A stretch of 64,000 nucleotides of DNA from assembly GCF_002104995.1 (NCBI RefSeq), contig NW_024468263.1, positions 310,001 to 374,000 of the forward strand, written 5' to 3'. Below, one piece after another: positions 45,422 to 53,867 of the stretch. The notes under the pieces were generated by a model, which did not search any database, had not been told where the DNA came from, and saw only the letters and a list, made by a program, of their open reading frames with translations. How positions within the stretch are numbered: position 1 is the first letter of the stretch; the number at the start of each line of letters is the position of its first letter. Made by a program: the position numbers and the translations under genes. The stretch comes from Linderina pennispora. Its lineage: Eukaryota > Kickxellomycota > Kickxellomycetes > Kickxellales > Kickxellaceae.

Positions 45422-47056
45422 ATGCTCCTCCTTAATCTTCATGGCTTTTCCTTTCTAAACCGCACTGCGTCCGCGACATCTATGCTTTTGAATCGTTTAT
45501 CCGGACAAGAATCACTTGTCAACCTGGTCGAACCCCTTGCAGAGGCTGGCGTAGCTAAGGTTGCAGCAGCCCTGGTTTCCAGCATAATTTGCTATCGAAT
45601 TGTATATGCGCTTTTCTTTTCACCCCTCCGCCATGTTCCAGGTCCATTTTTTGCACGCATTACCAGCATGCGCGCAAACATCATTAACCTTTGTGGAGGT
45701 ATGAAGCATGCTGCACATGCAGACGGTGAGGCGTATGGCGACATCTACGTGCTTGAGCCGAATTCCATCTCGATTTCCCACCCGGACGACGTGCGCACAG
45801 TGCTGCGCTCGCATACATTTGTCAAATCAAAATTCTACCAGTCTCTCGAGACCGTCGGAACCCCGCACACCTTTAGCTCAAGCGACCCTGGGTTTGTCAG
45901 CATGCGCCAACGGCAGATGGGACCGTACTTTCAGCCATCGTATTTGAGCCTGATGGAGCCTAAGATTCTGCGCTACAGCTGCCTTGCGCTGAAAGAAAAG
46001 TGGGGGCGGCTGCTGGACAAGAGTGCGGATGGCAGGATTGAGATAAACTACAGCCGTGACTTCTCACTAATGGCATTCGATGTTATTGGCGTGCTGGCGT
46101 TTGGGCAGGAATTCAACAGCCTCAAGAACGGCGACGAAACCGCAGCTAAATGGGTAGACAGCTCGACAAAGTATCATGCAATGCTTGCAATGTTCCCGGT
46201 AACAAAGTACTTTCCATTCTCGCTTGCCATTAGGCCTTGGGAGAGCCGGTACCGCGAACTGTCCGAGTTTGGCAAGCAGTCGGTTGCCAAGCGCAGGAAG
46301 CACCTGGAGAACGGCGGCGAAAAGCCACATGACCTTCTGCAGGCGTACGTCGACGCCCTGGATCCAGAGTCCAAGGTCCGTATGAGCGACAATGAAGTCC
46401 GGTCTGAGGTCAATCTGACCTTGCTGGCAGGCGCCGACACTACATCAACCACGCTGGCATGGACCGTCTCCCTCCTGATGCTATACCCCAAGATATATGC
46501 CCAGGCGGTTGACGAGGTTCGTAGCAAATTCGACACCAACCACGTCATCACGTTCTCGGAGGCGCAAAGGTCGCTGCCCTTTGTCGAGGCCTGTCTTTTC
46601 GAGTCGATGCGGCTGTGTCCTGTAGTTGGGGGACAGGTGCCGCGAGTAAGTCCTCCCGAAGGCGCTACGCTGCGTGGCCATTTTATCCCTCCAGGCACTG
46701 AGATTTACGTCAGCTTCGCCGGGGTTAGCGTAAGCAAGCATATCTGGACCGACCCGCTGAAATATGACCCGACGCGCTTCCTCAACTCCCCCGAGGCCCG
46801 CCGCAATCTCTTTTCATTCAGCTACGGCGTCCGCATATGTCCTGGCCGCCATCTGGCTAAGCTGCAGATGCTTGCTGTTCTGGCAAACATGCTTAAGGAC
46901 TATGACTGGTCGCTGCCCGATGACTACACCCACCTCGGCCCGCACGTCCTTAACGAGCATGGCTATCCTAAACTGATGAAGTCGATCCATCTACTTACCA
47001 GTGCACCAGAGCATCCAGACCGCGACTGCCGCCTCATTCTTACGAGGCGTAGATAA
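45422..47056 (+). CDS. Microsomal cytochrome P450 monooxygenase
   Basis: 544 aa (524 if the ATG at 45482 is used). Membrane anchor at about residues 40-65 (VAKVAAALVSSIICYRIVYA) followed by the Pro-hinge RHVPGPFFAR. Oxygen-binding I-helix LAGADTTSTTLAW, ExxR as ESMRLCP, PERF-like DPTRFLN, and the heme loop FSYGVRICPGRHLA with its cysteine. All motifs intact. It is a separate class from the CYP505 fusions here and needs an external reductase. Divergently paired with BAHD 2 next to the FAS, so hydroxylation of a lipid-type intermediate before acylation is a reasonable inference. Confidence 0.92.
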   Translation: MLLLNLHGFSFLNRTASATSMLLNRLSGQESLVNLVEPLAEAGVAKVAAALVSSIICYRIVYALFFSPLRHVPGPFFARITSMRANIINLCGGMKHAAHADGEAYGDIYVLEPNSISISHPDDVRTVLRSHTFVKSKFYQSLETVGTPHTFSSSDPGFVSMRQRQMGPYFQPSYLSLMEPKILRYSCLALKEKWGRLLDKSADGRIEINYSRDFSLMAFDVIGVLAFGQEFNSLKNGDETAAKWVDSSTKYHAMLAMFPVTKYFPFSLAIRPWESRYRELSEFGKQSVAKRRKHLENGGEKPHDLLQAYVDALDPESKVRMSDNEVRSEVNLTLLAGADTTSTTLAWTVSLLMLYPKIYAQAVDEVRSKFDTNHVITFSEAQRSLPFVEACLFESMRLCPVVGGQVPRVSPPEGATLRGHFIPPGTEIYVSFAGVSVSKHIWTDPLKYDPTRFLNSPEARRNLFSFSYGVRICPGRHLAKLQMLAVLANMLKDYDWSLPDDYTHLGPHVLNEHGYPKLMKSIHLLTSAPEHPDRDCRLILTRRR

Positions 47057-47159
47057 CATTCGTAGCTGCTGTCCTTTCAACGGGCACTGCCGATATCATG
47101 ATTATAAATGTCGGATTAAACACAATGCCAGCAGTAGCTCGACGCTATACTTTTTTCTT

Positions 47160-49589
47160 TCAGGGTTCTTCGTCCTCGTGCTCCTTGGCCAGGCTAATCG
47201 CATCCAGATCCATATCGCTCTGGGACCCGCCATCAATGCCAAGGGTCTCTTGGGTGAGCTTATCATGCATGCTCATCTTCTTTGCGGCGGCCAGAACCCG
47301 GACATTCTTGCGCTTCCTTGGCGGAGGAATCTCGCGGAACGACAGCGACTCGGGGTTGTACTGAATATAGATCTTGCCCAACGTGCCGTCGAACCGGTTC
47401 TTCAGCACATTCATATAGCGGATCTTGCTCTCGGCAGCGCCGTACTTTTGCAGCACCACTACATTGTCCGCCTCCTGCGTGACCTTGGCGGACCCAAAGA
47501 TCGAGTTAATGTCAATGTCGGCCGCCGGCTGGTCCTTGCGCAGATGCGCGACCACTGTGATATGCACGTTCTCCTCGGTTGCAAACTGGCGGAAGGTCGC
47601 GATCGCCGAGTCCTGCGCCTCGTACTTGTCCATGCCCTTCGCCTGCATGCTCATCATGAACTGCAGGTTGTCGATGATAATGTGCTTGACGTCGTACGCA
47701 TATACCGCATGGCGCATCGTGTTCAGCACCGTGCGCGGCTTGGTGCTGCCGTGGAACTTTAGGAAGTACATGGGCATTTGCTCAAACCGCTGCGACCAGA
47801 ACTCGACCTCGCCCGGCGACTTTGTGATATCACGCTTCGCCAGCTGGCTCATCATCCGCGTTGCCAGACGCACATTTGGGATCTCAAAGCTGCCCCACAG
47901 TGTGCTGACATTGGACTTGCAGAAATCCAGCGACATCTGCGACAACACGGTGGTCTTGCCGCAGCCGGTCGGCCCGCTCAGAATCGTCAGCTCGCCTGGA
48001 CGCAGCCCCTTGAAGCACGAGTTCCAGCCCGGCAGATCCGTGCTCTCGACGCCGCGGATCAGATCCGGATTATTGACCTCAAACTTGACTGCCTCCCGCA
48101 GTGCTGCAAAGTCCAGGACCTTGTCGTGCCGCTCGGGACGTGCCTGGTCAATCATCTCCTTCAGGTCGTGGCCGCGCGCCAACGCAATGCTTGCGGACTT
48201 GGGGCCCTGCGGATTGTCGCCCCGCGAATGCACTGTCAGGCACCGGTCGACGCCCAGCTTGCGGGTGATCAGCCGCGCTGCCTCGGCGCCCTGGTGGTCG
48301 TCGTCCAGCCACACGTATATGCGCTCAAAGCGCTCCAGCGCGCGCATCGCATCCAGTGGCAGCTGGTAGGCGTTGCGTGGCAGGGAGACTGCCGGAATGC
48401 CGGTTTCCTGGTATGCTGCCACGGCGTCCAGCTCGTGCCCGGTCAGAATCACCTCCGAGCTGCCTGACGAGTCGGCGATGTGGAAGCCAAAGAGCCCCGG
48501 CTGCGTCGCATCCACTGGGTAGTACATCTCGATGTCGGCTGTGTTCCAGCCGACAATCTTTAGCTGGACTGTGTGGTATTCCGACTGGGCCGATTCGCCA
48601 GATGCCCCGCTCGAATCGGCTCCAGCATCGCTGCCAGCAATGTCCTTCAGCATGCTGGACAGTGCTACCGAATGGTGCTGCTGCTTGCCGTTTGCTGCCA
48701 GCCCGCCCATCTGCTCACCGTCCTTAATAAAGCTGTTGGTGCTGTATGCGGTGCGTGGGAACACCAGGCACGGTACAGAGTTGTCATTGCCGTCCACTAG
48801 TGAGCCCACCCTGTGCAGAACTTTCTTCCCTGGATCCACATACCCCAGAGCCACGCCAAACTCGCGCAGCGCCTCGGGCTTCAGCCGCAGCTGCCCCTTC
48901 TCAGTGCCCGTCAACGTCCCATAGATATGCTCGTGCCTGACCAGATTATGCTGCAGCTTGGTGAGCAGATCCTCGGCAAAGTAAAATGGGGCCGGATCAG
49001 CCGTGTTGCGCTTCGGGATTGTGTTTTTGAACGGCCGCCGGTTGGCCAGCTGCACGTACTTGTCCCAGGAGCCTTGGTCGAAGCAGCTTGTGCAGACAAA
49101 CGACCCTGTGTGTGTGTTCAGATGCGCGCTATATGCTAGCCGCGCCGGCTTGCCCGGGGAGCACGACGGACACTTCACCATCAGCTCGTCGGCCTTCATG
49201 CCTGCCCGTGCCCGCTGCCGCGTCTTCTTTAGAAATTTGCGGATCTGCTGTGCCACCTCTGCCTTGGCTTCTTCGTGCTTGCATGGGTCGCTCTGACAAG
49301 TACTGCTGCCATGAGACGGCCCGTGCTTGCTGGAGTCCGATGGCGAAGAGGCAGAGGCAACCTTTGTCTGGAATGGATCCAGGCTGCTCGCGGGCTGCCG
49401 GAATGGATCGGCTGACTCCTTCTGCTCTTGCTCGTCCGCCAGCAGGTCGTTTGGCCGGATGGTTGCCAGCCCGCGTCTGGGTGTACTGCTGTATGAAAAT
49501 CTTTGCCGGCTGACTCCGAGTGTGCGCACCGAGCTATCGATCGACTGGCACTGTCTGCGGATCGCCTGCGACACGGTCCTTCTGAGCAT
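47160..49589 (-). CDS. TWNK: Mitochondrial Twinkle-type primase-helicase
   Basis: 809 aa, related to phage T7 gp4. The N-terminus is a basic mitochondrial-type presequence (MLRRTVSQAIRRQ). Next comes a four-cysteine zinc ribbon (VKCPSCSPGKPARL, then FVCTSC), an RNA-polymerase-like domain and a TOPRIM fold (ILTGHELDAVAAY; YVWLDDDHQGAEAA), then a RecA-type helicase with Walker A SGPTGCGKTTVLSQ, Walker B HIIIDNLQFMM and the VVAHLRKDQ motif. The zinc ribbon needed for primase template reading, lost in animals, is kept. In TOPRIM the expected first glutamate of the E-G-E pattern is replaced (T-G-H-E), so priming activity is uncertain. Role: mtDNA replication fork helicase. No frame break. Confidence 0.9.
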   Translation of the reverse strand: MLRRTVSQAIRRQCQSIDSSVRTLGVSRQRFSYSSTPRRGLATIRPNDLLADEQEQKESADPFRQPASSLDPFQTKVASASSPSDSSKHGPSHGSSTCQSDPCKHEEAKAEVAQQIRKFLKKTRQRARAGMKADELMVKCPSCSPGKPARLAYSAHLNTHTGSFVCTSCFDQGSWDKYVQLANRRPFKNTIPKRNTADPAPFYFAEDLLTKLQHNLVRHEHIYGTLTGTEKGQLRLKPEALREFGVALGYVDPGKKVLHRVGSLVDGNDNSVPCLVFPRTAYSTNSFIKDGEQMGGLAANGKQQHHSVALSSMLKDIAGSDAGADSSGASGESAQSEYHTVQLKIVGWNTADIEMYYPVDATQPGLFGFHIADSSGSSEVILTGHELDAVAAYQETGIPAVSLPRNAYQLPLDAMRALERFERIYVWLDDDHQGAEAARLITRKLGVDRCLTVHSRGDNPQGPKSASIALARGHDLKEMIDQARPERHDKVLDFAALREAVKFEVNNPDLIRGVESTDLPGWNSCFKGLRPGELTILSGPTGCGKTTVLSQMSLDFCKSNVSTLWGSFEIPNVRLATRMMSQLAKRDITKSPGEVEFWSQRFEQMPMYFLKFHGSTKPRTVLNTMRHAVYAYDVKHIIIDNLQFMMSMQAKGMDKYEAQDSAIATFRQFATEENVHITVVAHLRKDQPAADIDINSIFGSAKVTQEADNVVVLQKYGAAESKIRYMNVLKNRFDGTLGKIYIQYNPESLSFREIPPPRKRKNVRVLAAAKKMSMHDKLTQETLGIDGGSQSDMDLDAISLAKEHEDEEP

Positions 49590-50039
49590 TGTGTTGGATT
49601 TCTAACCCTGGAAATATGCTGCTGGAATACAAATGAAGAAAAGAGAGGTGGTGTTGGTAAAAGAAAAAAGCAAGGAGCTGGCTGTAAATCAACAAACTTT
49701 TTATTTTCTGATGCAAGCAAAGCCAGGCTGCATTATTCCTGCAAGAATCGCGCGGTGATCTGCCCACAATCGCTTCCTACTAATTTCATGATTCGCTTTG
49801 GCCGCTCTGTGGTGCTTGCCTTCGCTGCACTAGTCACCAATTACTGGGCTACCCGCCCGCCACACCCGCACGTCTACTTCGAAATGAGGAGCCCGGTCCA
49901 TGCATAGTGTATACAAGAATAGGCTGCGGCTGTTGATAGGAATGCCGCTCAATGAAAAGCTTGGCAATGTCGGGAATGTTTCAGTGGCAGCCCTTTTGTT
50001 CCACCCAACATGTGGGGTACACCCAAGCATTAATAAAAA
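49590..50039. other. Intergenic region, possible 5' remnant of the Fanzor-like element
   Basis: About 450 bases upstream of the TnpB/Fanzor-like fragment and of the Twinkle start. Frames here are short and no family motif can be read. Confidence 0.4.
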
Positions 50040-50585
50040 TATTGCAAATCTCATATTGAACAAGTAGAGGCTATATATGACAATGCCTATCAGCGTATTG
50101 CTGCTGCTGCTATCCCAGAATATATTACAGTGCTCATATCTCATGACTAGATACATGATTTTATAGCCGAGAATGTGTCTGACCGTTGGCCTGCTACGAA
50201 ACTCCGGAGCAAGTTCGGTCCAGATCCAGTGCTGATCATGGGCAATTGGAGTGCGCCGATGGCCCGACACCATGCGCCGATTCGTGGCAAGGGATGGCGC
50301 GACAAGTTCAAGCACCATGGCTTTGAAGTCTATCTAGTCGACGAATTCCGGACATCGTCGATGTGCCCGTTCTGCTGTGAAAAGTCGCTGCAGACATTCC
50401 GGCATGTTCCCAACCCGCGGCCCTACCAGAGATCGAAGAACCCAGCTGTGAAGTGCCATGGCCTTCTCCGCTGTACAAGCGAGTCATGTAAGCGGGCGAT
50501 GGCACAATACAGGCGGGCCTATTCGTCTCGGCTCTTGAACCGTGATCTCGCAGCAGTTCTAAGCTTCAGATTCGTTTTCCACTGA
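50040..50585 (+). pseudogene. C-terminal fragment of a TnpB/Fanzor-like RNA-guided nuclease (RuvC and zinc ribbon)
   Basis: One reading frame, interrupted by a TAG at 50148-50150, runs into a TnpB-type end: VLIMGNWSAPMARHHAPIRG, then GFEVYLVDEFRTSSMCPFC, a second zinc half with LLRCTSESC, and finally SSRLLNRDLAAVLSF. The order strand-DE-x-x-TS-x-x-CxxC ... CxxxxC ... NRDxAA is that of the zinc ribbon set between the last RuvC motifs in TnpB, Cas12 and Fanzor proteins; the NRD aspartate is the expected third RuvC acid. The PNPRPYQRSKNP stretch is in the style of repeated fungal members of this family. The N-terminal half is absent and the in-frame stop suggests a dead copy. That it is Fanzor rather than another OrfB relative is inferred from the eukaryotic host. 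Confidence 0.65.
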
Positions 50586-50596
50586 CTAGCAGCCGT

Positions 50597-50685
50597 GCTC
50601 GCATCGCGAGCAAAGTAATTCTAGTAGCAGCTTCATGAACATAAATCGTATCTGTTAATATGCACTTGCCACCGGCGGAAGCTGC
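50597..50685 (+). other. Hairpins just downstream of the Fanzor-like fragment
   Basis: A perfect 6-bp stem with a 3-base loop (GCTCGC ATC GCGAGC, 50597-50611), followed by an 8-bp inverted repeat GCAGCTTC (50627-50634) / GAAGCTGC (50678-50685). Position just 3' of the nuclease stop is where guide (omega) RNAs of TnpB-type systems lie, but a terminator or chance structure is equally possible. Confidence 0.35.
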
Positions 50686-50714
50686 CACATAGTTCAGTAA
50701 CACATGTATTTTTT

Positions 50715-52712
50715 TCATGGTGCCGAGTCCCACCTCCGTTCATTATAAATGCAGCACGAAATAACCGCAGCAAGCATGAACATTAGCCCCCAATGCTCGG
50801 TAACAAACGGCCACAGAACATGCGGATTCTGTTCATGGCTATCCAGCTCCCACAGACGCAAAGTGCCAGACGCCGATAGCGCCAATAGCCTTGTGACCTC
50901 CCTCGGTTTCTCGCTGCCGTCATCCTTGGCCGGGGTCATCTGCGTCGAGTCGAAATGCAAAAACCTCAAGCACGTGGTCGTCGACTGCTGGTGCGTCGAG
51001 ACCGAGAACCTCTGGGACACGGCAAACGGATTGTCCGGCGTGACAAACGTGTCGTCCCAGTGCACGCCGGCTGCCAGGGCGCTCGGCTGCCAGGTAAGCT
51101 TCAACTGCCACTGGAATGCGTCGGTCTCGCCCTCATTCAGCACATCAATCGAGGACTCGGGCTCAGTAGCCACAAGCGGCAGTAACGCGCTATCACGGAA
51201 ATAGCGGCGGTAATCCAATATGCGCTTCGACGACGGCACCTGCACGCGCGAAAATATAAACAGCTCGTCGTCTACTGTGCTCATTGCCAGCATGGCGCCG
51301 CTCTCATCCAATGTCATGTTCACCGCCACCGGCGAGTTCAGCGTGCTGACGTACGGCAGGCGCGACTCGCGCATCCGCTGGAACTGCAGCACATCGCTGC
51401 TGCCCGTGTCCTGGAACCACAGCGTGTCCACCGCCACCGCGATATCGGTCGCCTTGAAATACAGCGCCGTGGTCAGTCCGGCCTGCTCGCAGAGCGGCGG
51501 GTCATGCACGATACGCAGCTCGTCGCGCGACAGACCAGAGAACTGCTGGTGCACTGGCAGCCGGTAGCGCTTCATCGACCGGGCCTTCCAGCGGTACGCC
51601 TTGGTCGAGTTCTGGATCAGGCTGAAGGAGAAAAAGAACGTGTCGCCCGAGGTCGTGCCGCGCGCCAAAAACACGTCCACCGAGTGGCCAGGCCGCGTGG
51701 AATGCAGCAGCAGCAAGTGCGACTGGTGGCCGACATCGCGCTGCAGCTCGCGGATCTCGGGCCCGAGCGTCTGCACCATCTGCGAGCCATCTGCCACCAG
51801 TGAGCCATCCGCAGCCGTGGGCAATTCGAGCATCCGGAATCTGACAATATCGTCCAAGCGTGAGTACACGATCGTGCTGCCGCGCAGCGAAAACTCTGTC
51901 ACGTCAAGAGTGCCTGGCAATGTGTAGTCGACGGATTGCATCATCTGGCCTGCCGGACCCACGCAGAACGAAAAGTCCTTGCTGGAGTAGACTGAATCAG
52001 CAAAGTCGTTGCCGTCGTTCGGACACAGATGCAGGGCTACCGCAGCATTCGTAATGTCAAGGATCTCGTTGGCACTCACGGGCCGACGGCTCTTGTGCCA
52101 CCAGTCCTCGCCGACCTCCCTCATCGCACCGTCAAAGAACGGCGTGCGCTCAAGCCTCTCCAAGTCGTATATCCGCGTCTTATACGAGATCGTCTCGTCC
52201 CTGGGTATGTAATACAGAACAGCCAGCCTTCTCGGCGAGTACTTGCTGTCGGCGCCCCTCAGCCGCGTCCGATCAAAATGCACCAGCTTCACAGGGCCCC
52301 GGCAGCCTATCCGCAAACACCAGCTCCCAGCGTGCCTCGTTCCGCATACCGCCAACGAATTCTAGCCGTTTCCGATACACCTTCAACAGCCCGGCCAGGG
52401 GCTCGCCGGGCCGCGTTGTCTTGAACTCGGTGTGCAGGTGAATATGCAAAAGGCCGTAGCGCAGGTCGGTGACACCCGGGTTCTTGTACCCGGTCGTGCT
52501 TGTCAGGTATTTGCCGGGCTCGAGCCAGTGGTGGTCCTGGTTGCGCTCGCCAGGTGTGTTGTGTTGGTTTGGCGCAGCTGCAGCGTATTCTCCGTCTCAT
52601 GCACCAGGCGTGTGGTTGGAATGGGCTGCCGATTAAACCAGGCCAGAATGAAAATGTATGCGGCACCCACAGCCAGCAACAACGCTTGCCGTGCTCGCAA
52701 TCCAAGGGCCAT
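50715..52712 (-). CDS. Two-TM lumenal/extracellular protein of unknown family, two frame shifts near the 5' end
   Basis: ATG at 52712 gives an N-terminal signal anchor (RQALLLAVGAAYIFILAWF). The C-terminus has a second TM segment (HWGLMFMLAAVISCCIY) and a short RRWDSAP tail. Between them are about 590 residues with beta-rich, propeller-like repeats (SGAMLAMSTVDDELFIFSRV; VTRLLALSASGTLRLWEL). The first 360 bases need two frame corrections: two extra bases in the ACAACACAC run near 52556-52563, and one extra base near 52293 (minus-strand CCC T GTG). With them it is about 664 aa. I do not recognise the family; an ER or Golgi lumenal WD-like protein fits what is seen. Confidence 0.65.
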
Positions 52713-53382
52713 TCTATTATTTTGGTCGAGTGTAGAAGAAAAACTAAAAGTACGGAATGGAAATAGAGATGGGCTATGAGGAAAGAAGAAAATGGCTGCC
52801 AAGAACCCTGCACGCCGGCTTCCGACCAAAAATATTATTACGGGCTTTGGCCCAGTGGGAAAAAAAGTATGAGCACATAAATGGCGCCATATTCACAGCG
52901 ATGTAACGGCTTGCGGTTTGATCGTTGCAGACTCAGGACGAACGGTAGGTGTGCGCTACATGCAGCGCGTTGGATAGAAGGGCCTTCTGCATGTACGAGG
53001 ATAGTGACCAAGAGGCATTTTGACAAGGCAATTGGTAACTCTGTGTCGTCATCACCCGTATCCAGAGAGCCAGAGCCCTGCCGTTTCATGTTCAATTTCA
53101 ACGCGCCGCCGACCAATTCCCCCTGCCCGATGACACACGCCATGGGCACATCCTACTTCATGTATCTGGGCCTCACTGGACACTCACATGCCGCCACGAC
53201 CAGGAGCGGGCTATGCGGCGATCACCATGGCAATCAAGGATCAGGGCGGGGAACACGTGATCGGCACCAAGCTTGCCGATTGTTTTAATAGCAGCCCCCA
53301 CACAAGCCTACCTGCAACCACTATTTCCCCTTCTCCCTAATCGGCTCCAGCGTGACGCATCCCACATTTAAATAGCACGAAA
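52713..53382. other. Divergent region between the two-TM protein and SNX3
   Basis: About 670 bases. Frames are short and no family motif is seen; holds two promoters and 5' UTRs. Confidence 0.45.
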
Positions 53383-53845
53383 ATGTCAGCGCATTCCCGA
53401 GCGTTCGGAGCCTCCACACGCCTAGCGAACACGAGAGCAGACGGCCGACGAGCTGTACGGCGAGCCAGAGAACTTTTTGGAGGTGGAGGTGCGCAACCCG
53501 GCGACGCACGGGTCGGGCCGCAGGATGTTTACTGACTACGAGATCGTGTGCCGCACCAATATCCCGGTGTTCAAGTTCAAGACGTCGGCGGTGCGGCGGC
53601 GGTACAGCGACTTCGAGTGGTTCCGCGATATGCTGGAGCGGGAGTCGTCGCGGGTCAATATTCCGCCGCTGCCGGGCAAGGTGTTTACCAATCGGTTTGC
53701 CGACGACGTGGTGGAGGCGAGGAGGGAAGGGCTGGAGCGGTTCCTGCAGATAGTCGCGGGCCATCCGCTGCTGCAGACCGGGAGCAAGGTGCTGGTGGCG
53801 TTTATCCAGGACCCGAACTTTGACAAGGAGACGTATATCATGTAG
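53383..53845 (+). CDS. SNX3: PX-domain sorting nexin Snx3/Grd19, one one-base shift
   Basis: Retromer cargo adaptor that binds PI(3)P on endosomes. The PX domain fills the protein: [29 protein letters not shown], the phosphoinositide site [45 protein letters not shown]. The family N-terminus is in a different frame: [13 protein letters not shown] (ATG 53383) resembles the yeast Snx3 start, and one extra base near 53431-53436 separates it from [12 protein letters not shown]. Removing it gives 462 nt, 153 aa, the normal size. Ends 22 bases from the convergent SLS1-like gene. Confidence 0.88.
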
Positions 53846-53867
53846 CTGCTTTTCTTTTACCTTCTAT

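Noticed and set aside
49830-50318. 162-residue reading frame antisense to the Fanzor-like fragment
   Set aside because: It overlaps the zinc-ribbon/RuvC frame on the other strand and has no recognisable motif; it is a shadow of the sense frame.
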